From Rhododendron vialii (taxonomy: Eukaryota; Streptophyta; Magnoliopsida; Ericales; Ericaceae): DNA of 64,000 nucleotides. The notes under the pieces were generated by a model that had not been told where the DNA came from, made no database searches, and was given only the letters and a program-made list of their open reading frames with translations. Numbering within the stretch: the stretch's first letter is position 1; each line of letters starts with the position of its first letter. Location: positions 6,058,501 through 6,122,500 of the forward strand of contig NC_080564.1 in NCBI RefSeq assembly GCF_030253575.1, read 5' to 3'. Made by a program: the position numbers and the translations under genes. Below, piece after piece: positions 11,645-23,100 of this stretch.

Positions 11645-12890
11645 CGTAAGTATTCATCCTGTACTTTTTGAACAGTTATGTTTTCATTCTTTCAGATGGT
11701 GAATTGCCTATCTTATCCTTTTAATAAAATATTCAAATATATGTATATATTTCCTTCCTAAAATTATGGGATCATTAATGGGATAGGAATGTGAGAATTT
11801 TGAATTCTCAAATTTTCAAATCCTTAACGAATATATTCTAAATTATTCTCTCTTTGATTTTGTGAATTTTTCAAATTCTTAATTTCATGAATTTTTGTAA
11901 ATCGGTAAACTTACGTGAATATAATTCGACCAATTTCATTCATGAATAATTCATGCTTAATAAATCATGAATAAAATACACAAACCATGAAAATCATGAA
12001 ATACATAAACAAACCATGAAATCGTAAATACAACCCAGCCATCGACTCAACAATTGGGGATATACACATACATAGATACTTCACCAAAAATCATGGGATT
12101 ATTATCCCTTTCTTCATCAGACATTCATGAACAATTAATTAACCATGAAATGATAGAAACATAGAAAAATATATTTCATGGTAAATAAAGTAAATAATTT
12201 ACCATGAATTAATAAAACTAAACTAAACAAAACCAAAATCGAAAAACCTAGATCGTGGCCTTCTGCCATTAACTCCGACCACGGCCATCACCGTGACCAC
12301 ATCGTTCTTCTTCACGGACTTCGCAACAATGGAGGCTGGACTAGTGTGGATTTTTGCTGCAAGTGGCCCTTAGGCTCCGGCGATGATTGTGATATCCGAT
12401 GAGTGTTTTGATGGTTGAATTTTAGAGAGAGGGGATCGGCATGTCTTTCAGAGAGAGAGAGAGAGATGATCGACTGCAAAGAATAAACCATACATGCAAA
12501 GAAAAACCGATCCATTGAAATTTCGGGGTTGATGTGGCTTGGTTCGCATGAAAACCATACCTACAGAGGAAGCCAACATCTGGGTCTTCAATTAAGAGTG
12601 GCGGAGGAACCGAGGAAGCCACGTGGGTTTCAAATTTTGGTGGAGATTGGAATTAAAATGGGTTTGCATGATTTTGGGGAGGATGAACATCTTGGTCGAG
12701 ATTTTCGATATGGAACATGATGGAATTTATCCAATCTTACTAAATTGGGAAAAAAAATCTAATCTAGTCCCGCTAAATTAGGAAAACAATATAACATAAT
12801 ATATGTATATCATAGTGAAAATGGTAAGAAATGTAATTCACACACTAAAAGAATGAAAATATAAGCATGAACGGGATGAATTCTTATATG
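11645..12890. mobile_element. Possible Mutator/Pack-MULE-like element with long inverted ends
   Basis: The left end near 11647-11700 and the inverted right end near 12840-12890 share AAG-ATTCATCC and TTTTCATTCTTT words in the same order, as diverged terminal inverted repeats would. The interior is AT-rich with a more GC-rich block at 12250-12620 that reads like captured genic sequence, plus a short GA repeat near 12450. No transposase was recognised and no target duplication was identified. Confidence 0.4.
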
Positions 12891-13139
12891 GCATAGATAA
12901 AGATAATGGATATTTAAATATTCCTTTTAAAATCAACTTTTAAACCACTCTATAAGTGGTCTTTTTAACTCCAAAGCAAAAGTAATGTTTTTCAGACACA
13001 ATTGCACATTGGAAGCGTCAGACTCTACAATCTTGTGTCACCATCAAAGAAATTAGCGAAAGAACCCATGTAGCTTGTTGAGGGTGCATCTTGGAAAAAG
13101 AAGTTTAAGGTAGATCATTTCCAAACTCCTTTAAAACAC

Positions 13140-13537
13140 CAGAAAAGCTATGTGCACAGCATGCTGTGCACAGCAGCTGTGCACAGAGCCCTTTTTCTCC
13201 CGTCTTGGGTTGTACGAAGATGATCGGAGCCGCTTATTTTGTTCAAAATATATCGTTTAAGGTCTCTGTAAAAAATGAGCTTCATTCGATATCGTTAGAG
13301 GTGTTAACAAAACATCCAAAATCACTTCAGAATTTAAGCCTATATTCTGAAGTGATTTTGGGTGTTTTGTTAACACCTCTAACGATATCAAACGAAGCTC
13401 GTTTTTTACAAAGACCTTAAACGACATATTTTGAACAAAATGAGCGGCTCCGATCATCTTTGTGCGACCCAAGGCGGGAAAAAAAAGGCTCTGTGCACAG
13501 CTGCTGTGCATAGCATGCTGTGCACGTAGCACAGCTC
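13140..13537. mobile_element. Mutator-like palindromic MITE, 9-bp target duplication
   Basis: This 398-bp element is a near-perfect palindrome. It is flanked on both sides by TTAAAACAC (13131-13139 and 13538-13546), a 9-bp duplication typical of Mutator-like insertion. The arms share GTGCACAGCATGCTGTGCAC-type ends and meet at about 13340. Because the arms are so alike, both strands give similar open frames of 84 and 91 codons. I read these as a by-product of the palindrome. Confidence 0.85.
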
Positions 13538-13791
13538 TTAAAACACAGAGGAGTGTTGATGCCCGAGTTAGGAGTGATAAATCAGCAGTGCCCCAGGGGT
13601 ACTAAATAATTTTTCATAAGATAAGAGCTTTGCTTAGTCTGCGCTGCAGACTGCCAGTACAAGGTCTTCACACTAGAAGGGATATGCTTTTCTTTGTTAG
13701 AAATCTAGGGCAAATTGGGACACTATGTCCGATCCAGAAAAATTAAAAATTTGGGACACAATGATTCGCCGAAAGATGAATAACATCATCA

Positions 13792-13880
13792 CAAGTCAAT
13801 ACAAAGGGAACAAAGTAGACATTCAACATCCATCCAAGTCAATACAAAGGGAACAAAGTAGACATTCAACATCCATCCAA
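13792..13880. repeat. 43-bp tandem duplication
   Basis: Two adjacent near-identical copies start at 13792 and 13835, each beginning CAAGTCAATACAAAGGG. They lie downstream of the B12D-like gene. No function is apparent. Confidence 0.85.
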
Positions 13881-14057
13881 GTGCTGCTGTACACAGATAT
13901 TAACACCATAACACTTGTTATCTATGAACCTAGTTTGAGATATCACCCACTACCCACAAGGCCACAACCAGTTCAAGCATGAAGGTACATTTTCAATACA
14001 ACAATCGTGACATATATGATACAAACGATACGAATTACTTGTCGGAATTACGTTATT

Positions 14058-15981
14058 TCATTTTGGGTCGGTGAAAAAACTGTTGAGTTTTGGCATGATC
14101 TCTGGAGGCCTGTTGCGAACAAACTTCCGGAGGGCATGCTCTGAATACTTTTTCCCTTCTTCATAGTTTTCCAGCACTCCTGCTGCCCTCTTTTCCTTGA
14201 TCACCCTTTGATTTTGAGTGGAAGGGGGAGAAAAATGTTACTACAAACTGAGATGGTTGATTCCTACAAATCGTATGCACTGCAATATTCCTTGCAGAAA
14301 CGGAGATGCGATGAATAAAACATGAAATCGCGTGTGACGGTGTGATCAGGGTGCATCTATGAGTGTTCAATTATCCGACATTCAGCTGCAACAATTTTTG
14401 GTCATCCATAATATGTACTGCTTTTCAGTACGCACCATAGAGGAAAAATGATGATTTCAAGGAATGCAAGTGATGAACCACTGGATTGATATACGCATAT
14501 AGTGATGACCAAGTGACAAACCGTATGAATGAACACCATATCTACTTACAAAATAGCATGCCATTGGGTATCATATTCTCGACGAATCTCCAAAAGACAA
14601 GGTAATGTTAGAAATCTTCAAAAAAACAAGACAATGAGCACGGTGTGATGATGGAAACCATGAGACATTAGAATTTAGAAGGGGTGAATCACTCCGGGAA
14701 GGAATTTCTGTTTGACCGGAAAAAAAAACAATCACTCTGGGTAGAGAAAGAGGGAGGCGGAGAGTGAGATGGAGAAACAAGGCAGGCTTTATGGAACCTT
14801 TCTCTGCACTACTGCATTCCAACTGTCTTAGTAAGGGAAGTCCGATGTGTCGAGGCAGAAGAAAGAAGGTCCTCTCTATCTGCTCACGTACTCGATCCAA
14901 AAAATTATGTTCCCCAAAAAAAAAGTAGGAAAAAAAACGTACAGTGAATCTAATCTTTCAAAATGGATGAAGAAAATAGTTCAATGTATCACCTAGACAC
15001 TAGTTAAAAAAATGTCTAAAATATGGAGATACATAGCATAGACTGAGTCACTGAAGAGACATACCAAACCTAGAAATTTTGGGGCTTTCTAGGCCTATCT
15101 AGAAAGCCCCAAAATAGGCCTAGAAAGCCCCAAAATTGATAGCGTAAATGAAGACATTCTCTCTCTCGGTAAACAACTTGATAAAAGTAGTAAATGTTAA
15201 ACAGTCCCATTTACTCGCATAGCAATTCTTCGACACTAAAAAGCAGGGATATGCCTACCAGCCTCAAATAATTGTGTCGGACACGTCTGGGACATGGATA
15301 CATTCCTAGCATGTCGAAATGCATGTCAACACGTAAGTACAGGTCCAAATAGGTGTCCAATGTTGTTTTATTTTAGTTTTCAATATTTTGGAATCGATCC
15401 CAACAACCAATCCTATGTTGCACCGGCACGACACAGACGGCACTCTAACATGCAAATTTGGATAATTTTGACTCTAACAAAGTGTTCGTGCTACATAGCT
15501 GCAATCCTAGGTCATGTGTTTGCACAGACTCCATAAACATATAGACAGTAATATTAATTAGAACATACACAAACAGATCCGGATCCTCTATGACCTCGTA
15601 GAGAATCCAGATCCAACACAAACATATGTGTGTGTGGCAGGTGGAGAGGGAAAGATATATATATACCTGACTTCAGGATTGATACAGATGTTGCGCACCA
15701 ATGAAAATCCGCAAATCCCAACGGCTACACCAAGGGCCGCAAACAGAGGATAAACCTACTCTCACCCACATACCCACATGGAGAAGTAATTTTAACATCT
15801 TAAATTAATTTGAGAAGACACCCACAAAATATAGTACTCCCACAAATAGTTAGTATCTATGAAGCCACGTCTCCACACACCCAAAACTTCTCCCACACCT
15901 AAGTCGATACAGAGAGAGAGAGAGAGAGAGAGAGGAACAAACCTCAGGCCTAATCCAGCGGTTGACAGTCGATGGAGCCAT
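14058..15981 (-). CDS. B12D-like protein (NADH-ubiquinone reductase MLRQ-subunit-like), three exons
   Basis: This complete small gene of 91 codons plus stop was assembled from exons 15981-15943, 15755-15667 and 14205-14058 with correct phases. The protein starts MAPSTVNRWIRPE, has one membrane segment (YPLFAALGVAVGICGFSLV), then RNICINPEVR, and ends with RAAGVLENYEEGKKYSEHAL and NSFFTDPK. This order (WxRPEVYPLFA, one membrane span, NPEVRVxKExRAAGVLEN, then a basic C-terminus) is that of plant B12D-like proteins. They are related to the MLRQ subunit of mitochondrial complex I and are linked to senescence, germination and low oxygen; I infer a mitochondrial inner-membrane location. Introns are GT-AG. 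CT/GA repeats flank the start codon and fill the start of intron 1. No disabling change was seen. Confidence 0.9.
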
Positions 15982-15992
15982 CTGCAAACGCG

Positions 15993-16031
<39 letters not shown>
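15911..16031. repeat. GA/CT microsatellites around the B12D-like exon 1
   Basis: Two tracts, about 15911-15933 just inside intron 1 and about 15998-16031 in the 5' leader, flank the 39-base first coding exon. GA/CT tracts in plant 5' leaders are common and can bind GAGA-type (BBR/BPC) factors; a role here is inference. Confidence 0.8.
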
Positions 16032-16034
<3 letters not shown>

Positions 16035-16129
16035 CACAACGAGTGAGAATTTGAGGAAATGGGGCAATCGAAAGCGAATGTTGCTTTTTTATTACTCCTA
16101 CATCGAATATTCGTCTGGACAAGAAACGG

Positions 16130-16675
16130 AGGCAGCTCCCCTCCAGTTTTTATGTCCAGTCTACTGTCCAGTTTGGGCATTTGTGGGCCCATCCCGAGCC
16201 TACAACAATGATCGGAATCATTCATTTTGTAGAGCTTGTCGATTTTGTTGGATACGTAGAAAATTAGATTGGTTGAACATCGATAAATAACATGATTGAA
16301 ACATAATTTGTACAAGAAAAATGGGATGACAAAAACAATTCGAAACTTAAAATTCTATTTTTTTTCTTGTGCAAATCTGTTTTCGATCATGTACTTTCAA
16401 TGTTCAATAGCCTAATTTTTCACATGAACAACGAGCTCGATGAACTCTATAAAATGAATGATTTTGATCATTGTTGTGAGCCCATGATGGGCCCACAAAG
16501 GCCCAAGCTGACAGTAGACGGGGAAAAAAAAAGCGAAATGATATTGGCACTCTAAAAATTGATGCAGGTACTTCAAAATCAGTGTAACTCCAAAGTCACT
16601 TTCCTTTGTATCTGTATCGATTTTTGGAGTGCCAATATCATTTTCCAAAAAAAAACTGGAGGGGAGTTGCCTCCA
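16130..16675. mobile_element. Foldback element split by a smaller MITE
   Basis: The left arm (about 16130-16290) and right arm (about 16405-16675) are inverted copies. Both contain GTGGGCCCAT, ACAACAATGATC and AATCATTCATTTT blocks and end in a GGAGGCAGCTCCCC-type sequence. The right arm is interrupted at about 16534-16646 by a smaller palindromic MITE, after which the arm resumes at AAAAACTGGAGGGGAG. Confidence 0.75.
16534..16646. mobile_element. Small palindromic MITE, copy 1 (nested)
   Basis: About 113 bp with ends AAATGATATTGGCACTC and its inverse GAGTGCCAATATCATTT. It sits inside the right arm of a larger foldback element. A second copy is at 18477-18597. Confidence 0.8.
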
Positions 16676-16689
16676 CAAGAAACCCACTA

Positions 16690-17860
16690 TGCGATCCAAA
16701 AATAAAAAAAGGACGGAAGGAAGAAACTCACTATGGGAATTTACAAAATGGTCCTCGATTATCCGAAAATAAAATCAAGGCAACTCTGGATTAGCTTTTT
16801 TAAGACTTTTAGGCACGATTTTGTTGGTTATTTTATCTTAATTTCTACTCTCACTAATTTTGATGAGAGAAATCAAATATAGGTGTGAAAATGTAGAACA
16901 AATTTAAAAAAAAAGTTCAGATAGACGAACGATATGATGTAAGAATTCATTTGACCCTGATCTAATTTGATTTAAAGAAACAATTGCGCCAAAAGAGTCT
17001 TCAAAAAGTTAGAACAAAGAGTGCCTAAGCTACCCTTCGGTTCGAAAAATAGCATCACTTTTTGCCCTACTATTATGCCATCCTTTTGTGCTGGGACAAT
17101 ACTAATTTCAAGCTAGCTGTCCCTCTTTATTTCCCTCTAAATTTTTGTTAGCTTTGGTTGGGGACAATGCTTACACATTTGGTGTTCTTTTCTCTTTTTC
17201 TTTTTATTATACTTTTTGTTCTTATACATGGTTACATCAGTTGGCAAATACTAATCAGAAGCGCATTTAGCTCTTGCTTGAAGATCAGTTGGCAAACAAT
17301 TCTTGACGGTATATGAACCTCAAAAAGACGTTTTTAGTGGAGGGCTAGATTAGTTTCATCTGACGGTTGAGAATTACTAAATGGTTGAATTTCTTTTCTT
17401 TTTTTAGTTCCTGTAATCAGTCATTACTTGAAACATAAAAGAAAGGAGTTTTTGGTAACGATTTTTTCAGTTTTTGGTGTAAATTTCTTCTTATCTTTTC
17501 AGTTCCGGAAAAATAAGTAAAGAACTTATTTTTGGTAATGATTCTACTTCTGCAATGACATCACACACACACACTCTCTATCCTAAATCACATACTGTAT
17601 TACAGAAAAAGATGGGAAATTTAGTAAGGAATGCAATAATTAGATTTTCATTTTTTTCTTTTTCAAATTACATGGTTACTATTTTAACGAAAGATAATTC
17701 GATGACAATAAATGTTTCTCGTATTTGTATGCCTATACATTTTCAAAGAAAATCGCTCTATTTTATACAGATTTGGAATAATGTTTTAATGCGTGCCAAT
17801 TTTAACAAAATAAGATTATTGGAGTGTCTTCAGGCACGAAAAAATCGCTAGTCACCCAAC
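16690..17860. other. Intergenic DNA, no gene seen
   Basis: AT-rich sequence with no supportable gene, repeat or RNA. An open frame of 98 codons at 17555-17851 is AT-driven and shows no family resemblance. Confidence 0.5.
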
Positions 17861-17867
17861 GGATCGG

Positions 17868-18090
17868 CAGATGCTGCCAAGTAGGGAAGCACTCTATTTG
17901 GCAGCGATGCCGAGCTCATTTGGACCGTGCAAACGTGTTTTCGGCGATCCGGATTAAAAACAAACTTTTCCAGGGAACTCTTCCGTGAAAAAAATTGTTT
18001 TTAATCCGAACCATTGATTACAGAGATGAACGGTCCAGATGAGCTCGATAGTGCTGCCAAGCGAGGACCTCCTTGGCAGGGTCCCGGGTC
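17868..18090. mobile_element. Foldback MITE, about 220 bp
   Basis: The left arm contains CTGCCAAG, GAGCTCATTTGGACCGT and GGATTAAAAACAA. The right arm is their inverse: TTGTTTTTAATCC, ACGGTCCAGATGAGCTC and CTGCCAAG. Sequences of similar style occur in the P450 interval near 41450-41600 and near 58920-59070. Confidence 0.65.
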
Positions 18091-18476
18091 CATCACCCAA
18101 CATGATCCTCCATTTGAACCAATTGCGTGAGATTTATACCCCACTCACCAAACATGGATCATCCATTTCAAATTACTCCAATTGATATTTGAAACGTTAG
18201 TGGATTGATTGTTGGAAGGTAGTTGAGGAAGAGTGCCGAATTTTGACTCTCTCACCACTGGAACAGTTTGGCACCCATCATTGGGGATGCTCTAATCAAA
18301 AGGGCATTTAGCTCTTGCTTCAAGATCAGATGGTCATTTTAATTGCAAAAGAGAGAGAAAGGGACAGAAGAACAAAAGTTGGGTTGTTAAAATTAGAGAA
18401 AATATCATTCGAGCGAGAAAATCATGAACAAATTTGGCGGAATATTGACCACATAATTTGGGGCACAACTGTTTGG

Positions 18477-18597
18477 AAAATGATATTGGCACTCCAAAAA
18501 TTGTTGCAGGCACTCCAAAATCAGTGTAATTCCAAAGCCATTTTCTTTTGTTTTTGGAGTGCCTGCATTAATTTTGGGAGTGCCAATATCATTTCCC
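18477..18597. mobile_element. Small palindromic MITE, copy 2
   Basis: Ends AAAATGATATTGGCACTCC and GGGAGTGCCAATATCATTT, the same family as the nested copy at 16534-16646. Both copies also share an inner AATCAGTGTAA word. Confidence 0.8.
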
Positions 18598-18809
18598 AAC
18601 TGTTTTGATTTGCGTGTGGAAGAGGCAATGTGCATCGTATTGAGACCTGGTTTGGCCGATAGAAGATTGGCCAATCGTTAATTTGAGTATCCCAATTTTG
18701 TCGAGTTGCGCGCAAAGTGCAAATTGTGCTCGGACACCTGGTTATCATAACAATGACTCAAACAATTAGATATGCTCTTCTCCAACACCCCGTGCTTTCT
18801 ATTGTCCCA

Positions 18810-19415
18810 ACTAAGGGGTGCAAAAGGGCCAAATTGAGTCGAGCATTAGAACGTTCAGATTTGTTTGTTAAGTTTTTTAGTAAACTTGAGTTCTAACTTG
18901 ATAAAAATTTGGAAAGCCGAACTTGAATCGAATTGGCATAGATTTGAGTCGAGCTCGATTTTGTTTCCAAGCCACATAAATCACTTTTTTTTTTTTATGC
19001 TCGCATACAGGTAAATAAAATTTTCATTATGTGCATAAAATAAGTGGATACACACAACATTATTAAAAGAATACACATGTACAAGTCTATAGCATATGTA
19101 AACAATTACTATACATACACAAGTCATTAAATTATCGTTACGCTAATATATAAGTTTATGCATATCAAGTTTAATAAGTTCATACGCATTAAAGATTGTA
19201 CATAAAAGTTCACTATTTTCAGATCATCTAAGTTGGGAAGGCTATTCGAGTCGAGTACTATTAGGCTTAGCTTCGGCTTCTTCATTGATTGAGCTTAAAA
19301 ACAAGATTCAGGTTTAGTTTCTTTACTAAACAAACTAAACTCGAACAAATCTTTATCTAGTTAAGCCTCAAACGCTTCACGAAGGCCTCGGTTCATTTAT
19401 GGCCGTGGTTCCAAC
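18810..19415. mobile_element. hAT-like nonautonomous element, degenerate
   Basis: Starts AAGGGGTGCAAAAGGGCC and ends near GGCCTCGGTTCATTTATGG. Subterminal GAGTCGAGCTCG-like words resemble those of the well-bounded hAT-like element at 46872-47713. No clean target duplication was found, so it is assigned by likeness only. Confidence 0.4.
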
Positions 19416-19465
19416 TAACTTTACACTTTGACGGCTAATCTGTAATTTTAGATTAAACCAAACAA

Positions 19466-19578
19466 CAAGTCTAGAACCACAACCAAATCATACACACAAA
19501 CACTCACATAAACGTGTGAATTATGTGAGGATTTGTGCATTTGGGTGTGTGGTTTGGTTGTAGTTCTAGACTTTTTGT
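19466..19578. repeat. Near-perfect 110-bp hairpin
   Basis: The left arm (AGTCTAGAACCACAACCAAA, then CACAC) is the inverse of the right arm (GTGTG, then TTTGGTTGTAGTTCTAGACT). It lies about 620 bases upstream of the DUF760 start codon. It may be the core of a MITE; no target duplication was resolved. Confidence 0.75.
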
Positions 19579-20194
19579 AAACAAAATGGGCCATTGACGA
19601 ATAAAAATGGCAAAATAATTAAGCCATATTATTTTTTTATTTTTTTAAAAAAAATTACATTTGTTAATTTTGCGTTAATCTTTTTTTGTATATTATTAGT
19701 TCGTCTCATCGAAATGAATCTAAAAAAAATTATGGCAGTAGGCTTAAAATAGTTCACTAGCGACAAAAAAAAATCCAAAACATCGAGACTTTTTAAATTA
19801 TTTTTTTGTTCAAAAAAATTAGTTTTGGTTCATAATTCCTTACTTTTCAAATCCCTATCATCAAAAATCCAAAAAAATTGGCGTAAAAATAAGAAATTCA
19901 AACAAATTTTAAAACAAAAAATAATAGTACAATTAAATTTTGATATGTATAGTACAATTAATTATTTAGCCAAAAACACCCCTACAAATCTCAAGCAAAC
20001 TAAACATCAAAAGAGAGATATTGGGGGTGGGGGCTTGGGAGAGGGTAAGGAAAACGAAAGCATCGAACGAGGCGTGTGAGGGCTGTGAGAGAGCTCCTTA
20101 CCGGCGCCAACACACAGCCACACACCCACATACCCTTCTAGAGAGAGAGAGAGAGACCTCCTTCTCCTCCTCCTCCTCAAGCTGCTTCTTTTTT

Positions 20195-23100
20195 ATGGCG
20201 GCGGCCGCAACCAGGGCTGCTTTCCTCATCTCAATCCAACAACCACCGCCTCCCTCCTCCCACCACCACCACCTCCTCCTCGTCCGCCCCACACTTCCCT
20301 CCTCCCTCGCCACCAACCGCCGCCGCCCCTCCCCCGTCGTCAGCTGCCTGGTCTCCGGCGGAGGTGTCTCCGATGACTTCATATCCACCACCAAGTCCAG
20401 CGTCTTCGATCGGGAATTCTCCGTGATCGCCAGTATGTTGCAAAAAATCGAACCTTTAGACAATTCCGTTATTTCCAAGGGCGTCTCGGATTCTGCCAAG
20501 GACTCCATGAAGCAGACCATCTCCACCATGCTCGGCTTGCTTCCGTCCGATCAGTTTTCCGTTACCGTTAGGGTTTCTAAGCGCCCTTTAGATCGCCTCC
20601 TTATGTCTTCCATAATCACGGGGTAAGTAAGCGCTATACTAATGCAAAAAAGTGTTTGTTGCGGGGATGATCAATTGCCACAGCTTAGGGTTTTTGGGTC
20701 CGAGCTGCGTAGCCAGAAATTTGCAAATTTCTTCTTTGATACCTCAGGTGTCCCAGATTACGCGCACCCCGACCCAATCCCATGCCCACTTGCGCGGAGC
20801 TCAATTAAACACTATTTTAAGGGGAAAAAAAATATTTCAATAGCCAATAAAGGATGATATGAAAAAGAAATTTACTCTCAAACAAGAAGGAATTCAGTAT
20901 GTCCGTTTAGTTTGTCTTTGTTCATCTTTTGGAAGGAAATAAATCTATTTTTAGCGTAAACAATAGTACTATTATTTTGATGTTTGGATGAGAAGAATCG
21001 GAAAATTAATAAAATTGCCTCTTTTTCACAAAGGACCAATGAACAAATAGTAATAAGCAAACAAGCCGTCATTATTGTACTTACGTCTAAAAAGGTGATT
21101 CTCTTGAAGTTCACTTATCAACCTGTTATGTTTCAAAAGGTGTAATGTTTAAAGAAGATAACGTACTGTAATCTATTGCTGTATCTTGTTGTATTTTAGA
21201 GGAATTAAGTTTATTGAGGCTTTGGTTTTAGGTATACTCTGTGGAATGCGGAGTACCGGGTATTGTTGATGCGGAACTTCGATATATCGACAGATGATTG
21301 GAGAAATACGGATTTTCTAGGGGGAAATGAGATTTCAGAGGTGAAGTGTGAGGAGAATGAGGGTGGTGGGGCTAGTGATGTTGGAGTTGATACTTGCGGT
21401 GAAGATTTGCAGAGGGGCATTGATATTGAGAGTCTTGCCAATTTGTCTCCTGAGGCTCTGAAATACATCCAGCAGTTGGAGTCAGAGCTTTCTACCGCTA
21501 AGAAGGTGAGTTTTGTTTTACTCTGTGTCACTTAGACACTTGTCCTGAGTTTGGATTTCCGGCATTGGCATGATACTACTACATTCAAGGATGATAAAAT
21601 TGTATTATGAAGTCGTGAAAAAAAGAACTTTGAAGTAAACCTGAATTAACAATATTTATAACTCCAAAGCAAAATTTAGCATATTGTCTGTTCATACGGT
21701 TTGCTGGTCTCCATGGTATCAGCCATGTCCAGTTGAACGTATGAAGATTCAGATACTAAAAAATGGGTTGAAAATAATGAAAATGTCGTTGGGAAGTGAA
21801 ATTGGAATTAATAAATGGCAGATGACCAAATAATGAGAAGAGAATAAGGTGTAACACTGCAGATTGGTAGCTTGATACTATATTGGTGATTCTGCTTATT
21901 GTTGACTAGGAGTTTTGATTGTTTTTCTCATTCAAGTGATTTCAGACAAACAATGATCTCTACATTTGCTTTGGTCTGAAAGAATCAAAATTTACAAATT
22001 AGAATCCCAACAAGTTAAACCATCATTGATCAGACCTGCCTCTAATCCCAGTGCAACTAAGTTGCTTCTGCTTTTCTGTGAATATTCTACTGAAATTGTG
22101 CACATATGTATCTAATGAATAGTTTTCTTGAGCAAGCAAAAAGTGATGAGAAAAAAATGCTCTTGTTTTCTCTCAGATGAACATTTTCACTTGATTTTTC
22201 TGCAGCTGACTGTGTTAGACCTGGTGAATGTAGCTCATGTTCTTTACTGTCTACTGGGTTGTGTACAGTTGCTTAGTGTGGTGTTGTTGGAGTACTCTTC
22301 AACCGTTGTTACCTACTGCCTGAGACGTGTGACCCTGAATTTGGGCTTAAGTTGTAGATGCCAGTGACAAAAATTTAGGGTTCAACTATAACTTCCAATC
22401 TGTTGCCTAGTGTCGAACATGGATGGGATTTGCCAACAACATTCAGTTGAGACTTCTTTCTTTATTTGACCAACTTTCATCATACTTTATTTGACGATGA
22501 CTAATTTGGTGAAAGAGTAGAGTGATAGAGTGTGAATAGAACTACTAGTATAATGGGATGTGTTGTCCAAGAAATCGTTTTGTATAATATTGTAATTTCT
22601 CTCCTCTAAATGTCCTCTCTCTCATCCCAATTGTCATTCTCAGTCCGTGATTTGGAAAACACCTGTTCTTCCCTCCGTACATTTAATTTTTTTACCAGTG
22701 CGACCAGATCTAACCAATTCCCAATTTGCTTGATTACCACCTAAAAAGCCTCTCTCTCAATCGCCTTACCTTTTTATCTTCTATAAAACATTACATTTTA
22801 TGCATGACTGTCTAGTCTCAATTAGACAGCGAATAAGCTTTTAAAACATTCCATCTCTTAGCATAGCGGTGTTAGTAACATTGGCATACTAGCATACTTG
22901 GATTTATGGTGGTGTTTCATCTATTCCAACTAGAATCATCTGATTTTTAAGAGGAAGGAGCTGAAAAGTTGTCCACTCAGAGGATTTCCACGCGTTGTTG
23001 CAGGAACTGAATGCCAGGAAGCAGGAGAATTTGCAAATGGAGTGTTTAAGAGGAAGTAACAATGATTTGTTGGAGTATCTTCGGTCCTTGGAAGCTGATA

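Noticed and set aside
13166-13532. Two open frames on opposite strands encoding nearly the same 80-90 residue protein
   Set aside because: They arise from the palindrome of a Mutator-like MITE with a 9-bp target duplication; no start context or family supports them.
15792-16315. Open frames of 90-143 codons around 16 kb on both strands
   Set aside because: Driven by GA/CT repeats and the foldback element. The real coding piece is the 39-base exon at 15943-15981.
19466-19578. microRNA precursor
   Set aside because: A hairpin alone is not enough, and MITEs give the same shape. No mature sequence can be supported without small-RNA data.
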